NCBI RefSeq assembly: GCF_030813005.1
Contig: NZ_JAUSTU010000009.1
Coordinates: forward strand, 110,939 to 174,938
Length of the DNA stretch: 64,000 bases
Reading direction: 5' to 3'
Source of the DNA: Robertmurraya andreesenii
Lineage (GTDB): Bacteria > Bacillota > Bacilli > Bacillales > Cytobacillaceae
The notes under the pieces were generated by a model that saw nothing but the letters and a program-made list of their open reading frames with translations, was not told where the DNA came from and did no database searches. Below, piece by piece: positions 37,233 to 45,732 of this stretch. The position numbers and the translations under genes are program-made. Position 1 is the stretch's first letter. Each line of letters starts with the position of its first letter.

Positions 37233-37250
37233 ATTAGTACCTAGTCTTAA
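37233..37250 (+). promoter_or_regulatory. FapR operator (FapR box)
   Basis: ATTAGTACCTAGTCTTAA at 37233-37250 matches the known Bacillus FapR box (TTAGTACCT followed by a TCTTAA or TACTAA half). It covers the predicted transcription start, so FapR binding would block initiation. Malonyl-CoA or malonyl-ACP releases FapR. Indicates autoregulation of fapR-plsX-fabD-fabG. Confidence 0.88.
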
Positions 37251-37398
37251 CTTCATTCAGCAGAAGTATCCCACTTCTAAAGCGTTAAATAAAAGCTGAA
37301 TGAAGTATAGCCTCCGGCGGATGCCTCAGATTTTTTAGTGGAAATTTATCGAGCTAGCTCGATAAAAATCTGGGCGCAAATACGCCAAGGCGTATTTG
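37251..37398 (+). repeat. palindrome-rich insert in the fapR leader, probable dispersed repeat
   Basis: Consecutive inverted repeats: CTTCATTCAGC (37251-37261) with GCTGAATGAAG (37295-37305), enclosing AGAAGT/ACTTCT; CAGATTTTT (37327-37335) with AAAAATCTG (37364-37372); a perfect 22-base palindrome at 37345-37366 (TTTATCGAGC/TAGCTCGATAAA); and CAAATACGCC (37377-37386) with GGCGTATTTG (37389-37398). No coding frame fits, although the fapR frame is open through part of it. The density and completeness of the palindromes suggest a mobile or dispersed element. Confidence 0.7.
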
Positions 37399-37421
37399 AT
37401 TTACTTGGACGGTGTCAGCAA

Positions 37422-37985
37422 ATGCGTAGAAATAAGAGAGAACGGCAAGCGTTATTAACCGAAACGATCAAGGAAAATCCTTTTATCACTGACGAAGAGC
37501 TTGCTGAAAAATTTTCGGTTAGTGTCCAAACGATTCGGCTGGATAGACTAGAGCTTTCTATCCCTGAATTAAGAGAGAGGATAAAAAATGTTGCGGAAAG
37601 AACCTTTGAGGATGAGGTTCGCTCCCTTCCAATCGAAGAGGTTATTGGGGAAATTATCGATATGGAATTAGATAATTCCGCTATATCAATACTAGATATA
37701 AAAAGGGAACATGTTTTTAAACGAAATCAAATTGCAAGGGGACATCACCTTTTTGCACAGGCTAATTCATTAGCTGTAGCTGTCATTAATGATGAGCTCG
37801 CCTTAACCGCAAAAGCAAATATTCGCTTTACCCGATCCGTCAAGAAAGGAGAAAGGGTTGTTGCCAAAGCGAAGGTGCTGAGCATCGACGAAGGGAAGGG
37901 CCGTACCCTTGTAGAGGTAAGTAGTTTTGTTAATAATGAGATAGTCTTTAAAGGAGACTTTGAGATGTATCGTTCCAAGGGATAA
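37422..37985 (+). CDS. fapR: transcriptional repressor of fatty acid and phospholipid synthesis FapR
   Basis: 187 residues. The N-terminal DeoR-like helix-turn-helix (EELAEKFSVSVQTIRLDR, about 26-43) is followed by a hot-dog-fold effector domain that binds malonyl-CoA (NQIARGHHLFAQANSLAVAV, about 103). The open frame extends 28 codons further up from a GTG at 37338 through the palindrome-rich insert, but the family begins MRRNKRERQ, at 37422. The ribosome binding site (GGACGGTG) is poor. First gene of its own regulon operon. Confidence 0.95.
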   Translation: MRRNKRERQALLTETIKENPFITDEELAEKFSVSVQTIRLDRLELSIPELRERIKNVAERTFEDEVRSLPIEEVIGEIIDMELDNSAISILDIKREHVFKRNQIARGHHLFAQANSLAVAVINDELALTAKANIRFTRSVKKGERVVAKAKVLSIDEGKGRTLVEVSSFVNNEIVFKGDFEMYRSKG

Positions 37986-38086
37986 AGTAATGCCCTCCTG
38001 TTTAGGAGAAATGCTTGTTTAGGTATCCCATCCTGATAATGAATGATTTATCAGAAAACAATTAAATACTAAGGATTGTGACATAT

Positions 38087-39073
38087 ATGAAACTAGCGAT
38101 AGATGCGATGGGTGGGGATCATGCGCCTAAGGAAATCGTACTTGGTGCGATCAAGGCGATCCAAGCCTTTCCGGATATACATATCATTCTTGTTGGTGAT
38201 GAAGGCAAAATCAAGGAACATCTGACAAATGATGAAAGAATCACAATTGTTCATACGGATGAGGTGATCCTTGGAACGGATGAACCAGTCCGAGCCGTTC
38301 GAAGAAAAAAGAATGCTTCCATGGTCTTAGCTGCAAAGCTTGTTGCAGATGGTGAAGCAGATGGCTGTATTTCGGCAGGAAATACGGGGGCATTAATGGC
38401 TGCAGGATTATTTGTGGTTGGGAGAATTGAAGGGATCGATCGACCTGCCCTTGCTCCGACTCTTCCGACGATAGGTGGAGAGGGATTTCTTCTTCTTGAT
38501 GTTGGGGCAAATGTTGACGCAAGACCAGAGCATCTTCTGCAAAACGCATTAATGGGCTCGATTTACTGTGAAAAAGTTAGAGGTGTAGCAAATCCACGTG
38601 TGGGATTATTGAATATAGGAACCGAAGAGAAAAAAGGGAATGAGCTTGCTAAGAAATCCTTCGAATTACTTCAGCAAACTGATTTGAATTTCGTTGGAAA
38701 TGTGGAAGCAAGAGACCTTTTAGAAGGTGTCGCTGATGTAGTGGTGACCGATGGTTTTACTGGAAACATGGTGTTAAAGACGATTGAGGGGACTGCGTTG
38801 TCCGTATTCAGTATGCTGAAGACCGCTTTGAGCAGCAGCTTTAAATCAAAGCTAGCAGCAGCCGTTTTGATGCCGCAACTAAGAGAGTTGAAATCCCAAA
38901 TGGACTACTCAGAATATGGCGGTGCTGGTTTGTTTGGTCTGAAAGCTCCCGTGATTAAGGCGCACGGTTCTTCTGACGCCAATTCATTGTATAATGCTAT
39001 CCGCCAAACTCGGGACATGGTTCAAAAGGAAGTGACCACAACGATTCGTCAGGTGGTTGAGAAAAAAAGTTAA
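38087..39073 (+). CDS. plsX: phosphate acyltransferase PlsX
   Basis: Converts acyl-ACP to acyl-phosphate for phospholipid synthesis, peripheral at the membrane. 328 residues. MKLAIDAMGGDHAPKEIV, SAGNTGALMAAGLF (about 97) and VTDGFTGNMVLKT (about 220) are family marks. The frame is open from a GTG at 38078, but the ATG at 38087 is the family start, with AAGGA about 11 bases ahead. Separated from fapR by 101 bases containing two small hairpins, whereas in B. subtilis the two are nearly contiguous. Confidence 0.95.
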   Translation: MKLAIDAMGGDHAPKEIVLGAIKAIQAFPDIHIILVGDEGKIKEHLTNDERITIVHTDEVILGTDEPVRAVRRKKNASMVLAAKLVADGEADGCISAGNTGALMAAGLFVVGRIEGIDRPALAPTLPTIGGEGFLLLDVGANVDARPEHLLQNALMGSIYCEKVRGVANPRVGLLNIGTEEKKGNELAKKSFELLQQTDLNFVGNVEARDLLEGVADVVVTDGFTGNMVLKTIEGTALSVFSMLKTALSSSFKSKLAAAVLMPQLRELKSQMDYSEYGGAGLFGLKAPVIKAHGSSDANSLYNAIRQTRDMVQKEVTTTIRQVVEKKS

Positions 39074-39089
39074 GAAAAGGGGACATTGA

Positions 39090-40037
39090 ATGGGGAAAAT
39101 TGCTTTTGTTTTTCCAGGTCAGGGCTCACAAACAGTAGGAATGGGTAATGAGTTAGCTTCGAAATATGAGTCTGTGCGTTCTTTTTTTCAAAAAGCTGAT
39201 GACAGACTAGGATATTCTCTTTCAAGCATTATTTTTGAAGGCCCTAAAGAGGAACTTACGCTTACGACAAACGCACAACCTGCATTGCTCACGACGAGCA
39301 TTGCAATTCTTGAGTATTTCAAACAAACCGGGATTGAGCCTGATTTTGTCGCAGGGCATAGCCTTGGTGAATATACTGCTTTAGTTGCTGCAAAAGCTCT
39401 CACCTTTGAGGACGGAGTATATGCTGTTCGAAAAAGAGGAGAATTTATGGAAGAGGCTGTTCCAAATGGTGAAGGAACAATGGCCGCTGTTCTTGGATTA
39501 GACCGAGATGCGCTGAAACAAGTGACGGATGCTGTTACCCTTGAAGGGAACCCGGTTCAGTTAGCCAATATTAATTGTCCCGGTCAAATCGTCATTTCTG
39601 GTTCACGCCTTGGGGTGGAAAAAGCCTCACAAAAGGCGAAGGAGGCAGGCGCCAAAAGGGCCCTGCCACTAGAGGTCAGCGGACCGTTCCATTCGAGCCT
39701 AATGAAACCCGCAGCAGACAAGTTTCGTGAGGTTCTTGATCATTTGCCTATTGAGAAGGCGAAGATACCTGTGATTTCGAATGTTTCTGCAGCTGAAATG
39801 AGCGAGCCTGATGAAATAAAGGAAAAACTAATTGAACAGTTATATTCCCCCGTTCAATGGGAAGATTCTATCAAGAAAATGATCGATTTAGGAGTTGACA
39901 CCTTTATTGAAATAGGTCCAGGCAAGGTTTTATCGGGCCTCATCAAAAAAATCGATCGTTCGGTCAAAATCTATTCCGTTTCTGATGAGGAAACTTTCAA
40001 GTCCGTTGTTGATGCCTTGAAGGAGGATGAGAAATGA
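39090..40037 (+). CDS. fabD: malonyl-CoA:ACP transacylase
   Basis: Loads malonyl groups onto ACP. Pfam-type acyl transferase of 315 residues with FPGQGSQ at residues 8-14, catalytic serine in GHSLGEYTAL (S91), and the active-site histidine in SGPFHSSLM (about 200). GGGG lies 9-12 bases before the ATG. Overlaps fabG by 4 bases. Confidence 0.97.
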   Translation: MGKIAFVFPGQGSQTVGMGNELASKYESVRSFFQKADDRLGYSLSSIIFEGPKEELTLTTNAQPALLTTSIAILEYFKQTGIEPDFVAGHSLGEYTALVAAKALTFEDGVYAVRKRGEFMEEAVPNGEGTMAAVLGLDRDALKQVTDAVTLEGNPVQLANINCPGQIVISGSRLGVEKASQKAKEAGAKRALPLEVSGPFHSSLMKPAADKFREVLDHLPIEKAKIPVISNVSAAEMSEPDEIKEKLIEQLYSPVQWEDSIKKMIDLGVDTFIEIGPGKVLSGLIKKIDRSVKIYSVSDEETFKSVVDALKEDEK

Positions 40038-40777
40038 AGCTTGCAGGAAAGAATGCTTTAGTAACGGGTGCGTCTCGAGGGATTGGCAGAGAAATTGCCC
40101 TTGAACTCGCTAGACAAGGTGCCAATGTAGCCGTTAACTATGCAGGCAGTGAAAAAAGTGCCAATGATGTTGTAGCAGAAATTGAAGCAATGGGGCGCAA
40201 AGCATTTGCCATTCAAGCGAATGTAGCGGATACAGAGGCTGTAGCTGGAATGACAAGTAAAGTAATTGAAGAGTTTGGGAGCCTAGATATTCTCGTAAAT
40301 AATGCTGGCATTACACGTGATAATCTGATCATGAGGATGAAGGAAGAGGATTGGGATACAGTCATCAATACGAATCTCAAGGGAGTCTTCCTTTGTACAA
40401 AAGCGGTCACCCGGCAAATGATGAAGCAAAGAAGCGGTAGAATTATTAACATCGCTTCCATTGTTGGAGTAAGTGGAAACCCGGGTCAAGCGAATTACGT
40501 GGCAGCCAAAGCGGGTGTAATCGGACTTACAAAAACAACTGCGAAGGAGCTGGCATCTAGAGGTATCACAGTTAATGCAATAGCACCTGGTTTTATTACA
40601 ACAGATATGACCGATAAGCTGAATGAGGATTTGAAAGCAGAGATGCTCAAACAGATTCCATTGGCCCGTCTAGGTGACCCTGGAGATATCGCTAAGGTCG
40701 TTGTCTTCCTTGCCTCTGAAGATAGCCGTTACATGACCGGACAGACCTTGCATGTGGATGGCGGAATGGTCATGTAG
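40034..40777 (+). CDS. fabG: 3-oxoacyl-ACP reductase
   Basis: NADPH-dependent short-chain dehydrogenase reducing 3-ketoacyl-ACP. TGASRGIG cofactor loop (11-18), NNAG (89-92) and the catalytic set N114, S142, Y155 and K159 (YVAAK) are all present. 247 residues. Starts in the fabD stop (ATGA). Confidence 0.97.
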   Translation: MKLAGKNALVTGASRGIGREIALELARQGANVAVNYAGSEKSANDVVAEIEAMGRKAFAIQANVADTEAVAGMTSKVIEEFGSLDILVNNAGITRDNLIMRMKEEDWDTVINTNLKGVFLCTKAVTRQMMKQRSGRIINIASIVGVSGNPGQANYVAAKAGVIGLTKTTAKELASRGITVNAIAPGFITTDMTDKLNEDLKAEMLKQIPLARLGDPGDIAKVVVFLASEDSRYMTGQTLHVDGGMVM

Positions 40778-40819
40778 GTAGAAAATCTCGGGGTACATTC
40801 AATTATGGCTACTCTGTGG

Positions 40820-40848
40820 TTTATTATTTTACAAGAATCCACTATAAT
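40820..40848 (+). promoter_or_regulatory. possible acpP promoter
   Basis: A perfect TATAAT at 40843-40848, 21 bases before the acpP start codon, with a weak TTTATT 17 bases further up. It would give extra acpP transcript beyond the fapR operon, as expected for a very abundant protein. Confidence 0.55.
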
Positions 40849-40869
40849 ACCTGAGGGGAGGTGACAAGC

Positions 40870-41103
40870 ATGGCAGATGTTTTAGAACGTGTAACGAAGA
40901 TTATCGTTGACCGCCTTGGTGTTGAAGAGTCCCAAGTTACTATGGAGGCTACCTTCAAAGAGGACCTAGGTGCAGATTCACTTGACGTAGTTGAACTCGT
41001 TATGGAATTAGAAGACGAATTCGATATGGAAATTTCTGATGATGATGCAGAGAAAATTGCAACAGTTGGTGACGCAGTTAACTACATAAAAGCCAAGTCA
41101 TAA
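40870..41103 (+). CDS. acpP: acyl carrier protein
   Basis: 77 residues. The phosphopantetheine attachment serine is S37 in GADSLDVVELVM. The near-perfect GGAGGTGA ends 6 bases before ATG. An upstream in-frame GTG (40861) lies in that signal and is ignored. Very acidic, as usual. Followed by a terminator. Confidence 0.97.
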   Translation: MADVLERVTKIIVDRLGVEESQVTMEATFKEDLGADSLDVVELVMELEDEFDMEISDDDAEKIATVGDAVNYIKAKS

Positions 41104-41117
41104 CAGCGAATGATTAA

Positions 41118-41150
41118 AAAGCTCCGTTTTTGTAACGGGGCTTTCTTCTA
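41118..41150 (+). terminator. acpP terminator
   Basis: AAAGCTCCGTT pairs with AACGGGGCTTT (one T-G pair) around TTTGT, then CTTCT. Closes the fatty-acid operon. Confidence 0.85.
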
Positions 41151-41237
41151 TCAGAATGAGAATTTTTCTAATAAAATGATCTTTGCGTTTTCTGATAAAG
41201 AAAAGTAAACTTGAACATGGATATAGTGACTCTTTTT

Positions 41238-41267
41238 TTGACGCTGTGCTACTGTACAGTGTAGATT
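41238..41267 (+). promoter_or_regulatory. possible rnc-smc-ftsY promoter
   Basis: TTGACG (41238-41243), 18 bases, TAGATT (41262-41267). A perfect 10-base palindrome ACTGTACAGT (41251-41260) lies in the spacer and could be an operator. Transcription would start about 41274, inside the left arm of the palindromic element that follows. Confidence 0.5.
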
Positions 41268-41269
41268 TA

Positions 41270-41338
41270 GCCTTATACGTGTACTTGAACGGGTTTTATT
41301 CAGTACGAATAACGTAAGTGAACGTACACGTATAAGGC
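41270..41338 (+). repeat. palindromic dispersed element, copy A
   Basis: Arms GCCTTATACGTGTAC (41270-41284) and GTACACGTATAAGGC (41324-41338) are perfectly complementary. The core carries an inner hairpin TTATTC-AGTAC-GAATAA (41296-41312) and TGAAC repeated near each arm (41286-41290 and 41319-41323). The core matches copy B at 58146-58212, whose arms are different but also self-complementary. Confidence 0.85.
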
Positions 41339-41392
41339 GGTATAGAGATCAACAAAATAGAGCCTATGAAAAACTAGCAAGGTGGAGGCAAT

Positions 41393-42130
41393 ATGCGTAA
41401 GAGCGGGATTGATAAAGATAAACGCAATTTTCGAAGTAGAGATAGACATTTTAAAGACCTACAGGATAAATTAGGTGTGCATTTTTTAAATGAGAAATTA
41501 CTCATTCAAGCATTTACTCATTCATCATATGTGAATGAGCATCGCAAAAAGCCATTTGATGATAATGAAAGGTTAGAATTTTTAGGGGATGCTGTACTAG
41601 AATTAACTGTATCGCAATTTCTTTATAATAAATATGCAACGATGAGCGAAGGAGAGTTGACAAAGCTACGGGCTGCGGTTGTTTGTGAGCCTTCCTTGGT
41701 TGCCTTTGCCAATGAGCTTGGTTTTGGAGAATTCGTTCTCCTTGGCAAAGGTGAAGAAATGACAGGTGGAAGGACGAGACCAGCCCTCTTAGCGGATGTG
41801 TTCGAGGCGTTTGTTGGTGCGCTCTTTCTGGATCAGGGGATTGAGCCAGTTGTTCAATTTCTTGAAAAAGTAGTTTTCCCTAAAATTGATGCAGGTGCTT
41901 TTTCTCATGTGATGGATTTCAAAAGTCAACTCCAGGAATTTATTCAAAGAGATGGAACAGGGATGATTAAATACAAGATACTCGAGGAAAAAGGCCCGGC
42001 CCATAGCCGAGAATTTGTCTCTCAAGTTCTTTTGAACGGTGAAGAAATTGGAGTAGGTACTGGAAAATCAAAAAAAGAAGCGGAGCAGCATGCTGCTCAT
42101 ATGGCTCTAGAGAAGCTGAGACATGAATAA
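41393..42130 (+). CDS. rnc: ribonuclease III
   Basis: Double-strand-specific endonuclease for rRNA and mRNA processing. The catalytic signature NERLEFLGDAVLE lies at residues 58-70, the second acidic cluster ADVFEAFVGALF at about 130, and the dsRNA-binding domain at about 170-242 (GTGKSKKEAEQHAA). 245 residues. GGTGGAGG lies 5 bases before the ATG. Leads rnc-smc-ftsY. Confidence 0.96.
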   Translation: MRKSGIDKDKRNFRSRDRHFKDLQDKLGVHFLNEKLLIQAFTHSSYVNEHRKKPFDDNERLEFLGDAVLELTVSQFLYNKYATMSEGELTKLRAAVVCEPSLVAFANELGFGEFVLLGKGEEMTGGRTRPALLADVFEAFVGALFLDQGIEPVVQFLEKVVFPKIDAGAFSHVMDFKSQLQEFIQRDGTGMIKYKILEEKGPAHSREFVSQVLLNGEEIGVGTGKSKKEAEQHAAHMALEKLRHE

Positions 42131-42153
42131 GAGGAACGAAGGAGGATACAAAT

Positions 42154-45100
42154 GTGCATCTGAAACGTTTGGATGTCATTGGGTTCAAATCATTCGCTGA
42201 ACGGATAGGAGTTGATTTCGTTCCTGGTGTTACGGCGGTTGTTGGCCCAAATGGTAGTGGTAAAAGCAACATCACGGATGCAATCCGTTGGGTGCTGGGT
42301 GAACAATCAGCAAAATCCCTCCGAGGAGCAAAAATGGAGGATATCATTTTTGCAGGCAGTGATTCGAGAAAACCCCTCAATTTTGCCGAGGTAACTCTCA
42401 CTCTTGAAAATGAAGACCAATTCCTGCCGATCGATTATCAAGAGGTAAGTGTGACAAGAAGAGTGTATCGGTCGGGAGATAGTGAGTTTTTTATTAATAA
42501 GCAAGGCTGTCGCTTGAAGGACATTATTGATCTATTTATGGACTCCGGTCTTGGCCGTGAGGCGTTTTCGATTATTAGTCAGGGAAGAGTCGAAGAAATT
42601 CTCAACAGTAAGGCTGAGGAACGAAGAACGATTTTTGAAGAGGCGGCCGGAGTCTTAAAATACAAGACAAGAAAGAAAAAAGCAGAAGGAAAGCTAACGG
42701 AGACGGAGGAGAACCTGAATCGGGTCAACGATATTATCCATGAACTCGAGGGGCAGGTTGAGCCGTTAAAAATTCAAGCATCCATTGCCCGGGATTATTT
42801 ACAACAGAAGGAAGAGCTTGAGAAAATCGAAGTGGCCCTTACTGTCTATGAAATCGAGGACTTGCATAAAAAATGGGAACAGTTGTCGGTAGAGCTTGAA
42901 CGGAATAAGCAAGCCGAAATCCAGCTTTCCACGACCTTACAGGCGAAAGAAGCCAACATGGTTGGGATGCGGGAGGAAATTGCTGCATTAGACGAATCAA
43001 TTGACGACCTTCAAGCAGTGCTACTTCAAGCAAGTGAGGAGCTTGAGAAGCTTGAGGGGAGGAAAGAGGTCCTCAAAGAACGAAAAAAGAATGCGAAGCA
43101 AAACAAAGAGCAGCTGGAGAAATCAATCCTTTCATTAAATACGAAAATCGAGACCCTTACGAACCAGAAAAAAGAGCAGGAAGAGGCCTTGCTTCTCGTA
43201 GAAAATGAAGTGAAAGAGCTACAGCGTGCGCTTAATGAAAAACAGCATATGCTTAAGCTTTTTAGCGAAAATATTGAAGAAAAAATAGAGTCGCTGAAGA
43301 GTGATTATATTGAAATCTTAAATCGGACAGCCTCCTACAAAAATGAACTGCAAAATATTGATAACCAATTGGGACAGCAGTCTCTTCGCAGCGAAAAACT
43401 GAAAGATGATAACAAAAAGTTTATTGAGGATCGTCGTCAAATAAGTGATAAACGAAAAGGAATTCTTGCACTCTTAAAGGAAGTACAAAACGAACTGGAA
43501 GAACAGGTTCATATTTATCGAAATGAACAAAAAAAGCTTGAAAGTCTGCGTGCAGAGTATGATAAACAGGAGTCGACCCTTTACCAAGCTTATCAATATT
43601 TACAAAAAGCGAAATCAAGAATCGATATGCTTGAGGAAATGGAGGAGGACTATTCCGGCTTTTTCCAAGGGGTCAAGGAGATTCTAAAGGCTAGAAATAG
43701 CAAGCTTTCGGGGATTGAAGGGGCAGTTGCTGAGCTCATTTCCGTTCCTAAGGAATATGAAGTGGCGGTAGAAACCGCCTTAGGTGCTGCCATGCAGCAT
43801 GTTGTTGTATCTACAGAGGAAAGTGCTAGACAAGCCATTCAATATTTAAAGCAGCACGCATTTGGAAGGGCAACCTTTTTACCCTTAAGTGTCATAAAGG
43901 GAAAATCTCTTTCATTTCAGCAGCTTCAAAGTATTCAAAGCCACCCATCATTCATTGGTGTTGCATCAGATTTGATTGGCTTTGATAAAAAATATGTTGA
44001 TTGTATCACAAGCCTACTTGGAACGGTTGTTGTCACGAAGGATTTAAAAGGTGCTAATGAAATGGCAAGGATTCTTCAATACCGCTGCAGGTTTGTAACA
44101 GTGGATGGAGATGTGGTGAACACAGGCGGGTCGATGACAGGTGGTGCTCTAAAGCAAAAGCAATCCTCTCTTCTTAGTAGAAAAAGTGAGCTTGAGGATC
44201 TGCAGGCAAAGCTCTTAGAGATGGAACGACAAACAACCGCAAAGGAGGACCACGTCAAGCAGCTGAAAGCGAGTATCCAAGCACAAGTTGCTCATATTGA
44301 CTCTTTGCGAAAAAACGGAGAGGATCTCCGTATTAAGGAGCAAGCCATTAAAGGAGATTTACGTGAGGTTGAAATAGAGGAAAAGAGTATCAATGAAAAG
44401 CTGGCTCTATACGATCTCAATATTTCTCAATATGGAGAAGAACAAAAGAAATTGAATGCCCGAAAAGATGAATTGTCCGCTTCATTACAAAAGGCAGAAA
44501 TGGAAATCTCCAATTTGGAGTTACAAATTCAACAATTAACAGAGCAGAAAAATACACAAGCCTCCTCGAAGGAATCGGTAACGGAGGAAATAAATAAGCT
44601 GAAAATTAAACTAGCTGCAATCAATGAGCAGGCACTTCATGCCAAGAAAAACCTCTCACGAACAGTGGAGGAGCTAGCAGAGAATGAGGCTAGCCATGCA
44701 TTATTAACGGAGGACCTTGCACTGCTCACCTCTGAGATGTCTGACAGTACATCTGGTGAGGAATCAATAGAGGAAGCGGCCGCAAGAAAGCTAGAGGATA
44801 AAAATGCAACGATTAAGCTTATTTCCTCTCGCCGTGAGGAACGTCTCGGATTGCATAATCAGGTTGAGGATCTTGAGCTTGAAGTCAAAGAGCTGAAAAG
44901 ACAGCAGCGTGGCCTCATTGGTGTTCTTAAGGATGAAGAGATCAAGCTTAATCGGATTGATGTGGAGCTTGAGAATCGTTTAAATCAACTACGGGAAGAA
45001 TATTTGCTTTCTTTTGAGGCAGCAAAAGAGGATTTCCCATTAACGATCCCAGTAGAAGAGGCTAGAAAAAAGGTCAAGTTAATTAAGCTATCGATTGAAG

Positions 45101-45720
45101 AGCTTGGAACCGTTAACCTCGGAGCAATCGAAGAGTATGATCGTGTATCAGAGCGCTATGAATTTTTGCTGGAACAAAAGAATGATCTCCAGGAAGCAAA
45201 GGAAACACTCTTCCAGGTTATCGATGAAATGGACGTAGAAATGAAAAAACGGTTTGAGGAAACCTTTACAGGGATTCGTTCTCATTTTGAATCGGTTTTC
45301 CAATCCCTCTTTGGTGGTGGACGAGCGGATCTGTATTTGACAGACCCAACGGATCTATTGAATACAGGTGTTGAAATTGTTGCACAGCCACCAGGGAAGA
45401 AATTACAGAACCTTGGATTGTTGTCAGGGGGAGAAAGAGCGCTAACTGCGATTGCCTTGTTATTTTCAATCTTAAAGGTTCGTCCGGTTCCATTTTGCAT
45501 ACTTGATGAGGTGGAAGCTGCATTAGATGAAGCGAATGTCCATCGATTTAGTCAATATTTGAAACGCTACAGCCATGAAACTCAGTTTATCGTCATCACT
45601 CATCGCAAGGGTACGATGGAGGGGGCAGATGTTCTGTATGGAGTGACGATGCAGGAATCAGGGGTTTCGAAATTGGTCTCCGTTCGACTTGAGGAAACGA
45701 AAGAATTAGTAGAATTGTAG
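42154..45720 (+). CDS. smc: chromosome segregation ATPase SMC
   Basis: 1188 residues. Walker A VVGPNGSGKSN (29-39), long coiled coil (about 165-500), hinge (about 515-640, with GGSMTGGALKQK at its end), return coiled coil (about 650-1010), ABC signature LLSGGERALTA and Walker B ILDEVEAALDEAN near the C-terminus. Works with ScpA and ScpB to condense and segregate the chromosome. GTG start with GGAGGA 8-9 bases ahead. Ends 12 bases before ftsY. Confidence 0.97.
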   Translation: MHLKRLDVIGFKSFAERIGVDFVPGVTAVVGPNGSGKSNITDAIRWVLGEQSAKSLRGAKMEDIIFAGSDSRKPLNFAEVTLTLENEDQFLPIDYQEVSVTRRVYRSGDSEFFINKQGCRLKDIIDLFMDSGLGREAFSIISQGRVEEILNSKAEERRTIFEEAAGVLKYKTRKKKAEGKLTETEENLNRVNDIIHELEGQVEPLKIQASIARDYLQQKEELEKIEVALTVYEIEDLHKKWEQLSVELERNKQAEIQLSTTLQAKEANMVGMREEIAALDESIDDLQAVLLQASEELEKLEGRKEVLKERKKNAKQNKEQLEKSILSLNTKIETLTNQKKEQEEALLLVENEVKELQRALNEKQHMLKLFSENIEEKIESLKSDYIEILNRTASYKNELQNIDNQLGQQSLRSEKLKDDNKKFIEDRRQISDKRKGILALLKEVQNELEEQVHIYRNEQKKLESLRAEYDKQESTLYQAYQYLQKAKSRIDMLEEMEEDYSGFFQGVKEILKARNSKLSGIEGAVAELISVPKEYEVAVETALGAAMQHVVVSTEESARQAIQYLKQHAFGRATFLPLSVIKGKSLSFQQLQSIQSHPSFIGVASDLIGFDKKYVDCITSLLGTVVVTKDLKGANEMARILQYRCRFVTVDGDVVNTGGSMTGGALKQKQSSLLSRKSELEDLQAKLLEMERQTTAKEDHVKQLKASIQAQVAHIDSLRKNGEDLRIKEQAIKGDLREVEIEEKSINEKLALYDLNISQYGEEQKKLNARKDELSASLQKAEMEISNLELQIQQLTEQKNTQASSKESVTEEINKLKIKLAAINEQALHAKKNLSRTVEELAENEASHALLTEDLALLTSEMSDSTSGEESIEEAAARKLEDKNATIKLISSRREERLGLHNQVEDLELEVKELKRQQRGLIGVLKDEEIKLNRIDVELENRLNQLREEYLLSFEAAKEDFPLTIPVEEARKKVKLIKLSIEELGTVNLGAIEEYDRVSERYEFLLEQKNDLQEAKETLFQVIDEMDVEMKKRFEETFTGIRSHFESVFQSLFGGGRADLYLTDPTDLLNTGVEIVAQPPGKKLQNLGLLSGGERALTAIALLFSILKVRPVPFCILDEVEAALDEANVHRFSQYLKRYSHETQFIVITHRKGTMEGADVLYGVTMQESGVSKLVSVRLEETKELVEL

Positions 45721-45732
45721 GATGTGAATGGA

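Noticed and set aside
37338..37421. N-terminal extension of FapR by 28 residues
   Set aside because: The extension is encoded by the palindromic insert, has no ribosome binding site before the GTG, and is absent from known FapR. Kept only as a remark.
41212..41230. Third partial copy of the palindromic element (TTGAACATGGATA)
   Set aside because: Only about 12 bases resemble the right arm of copy B and there is no paired arm. Consistent with chance.
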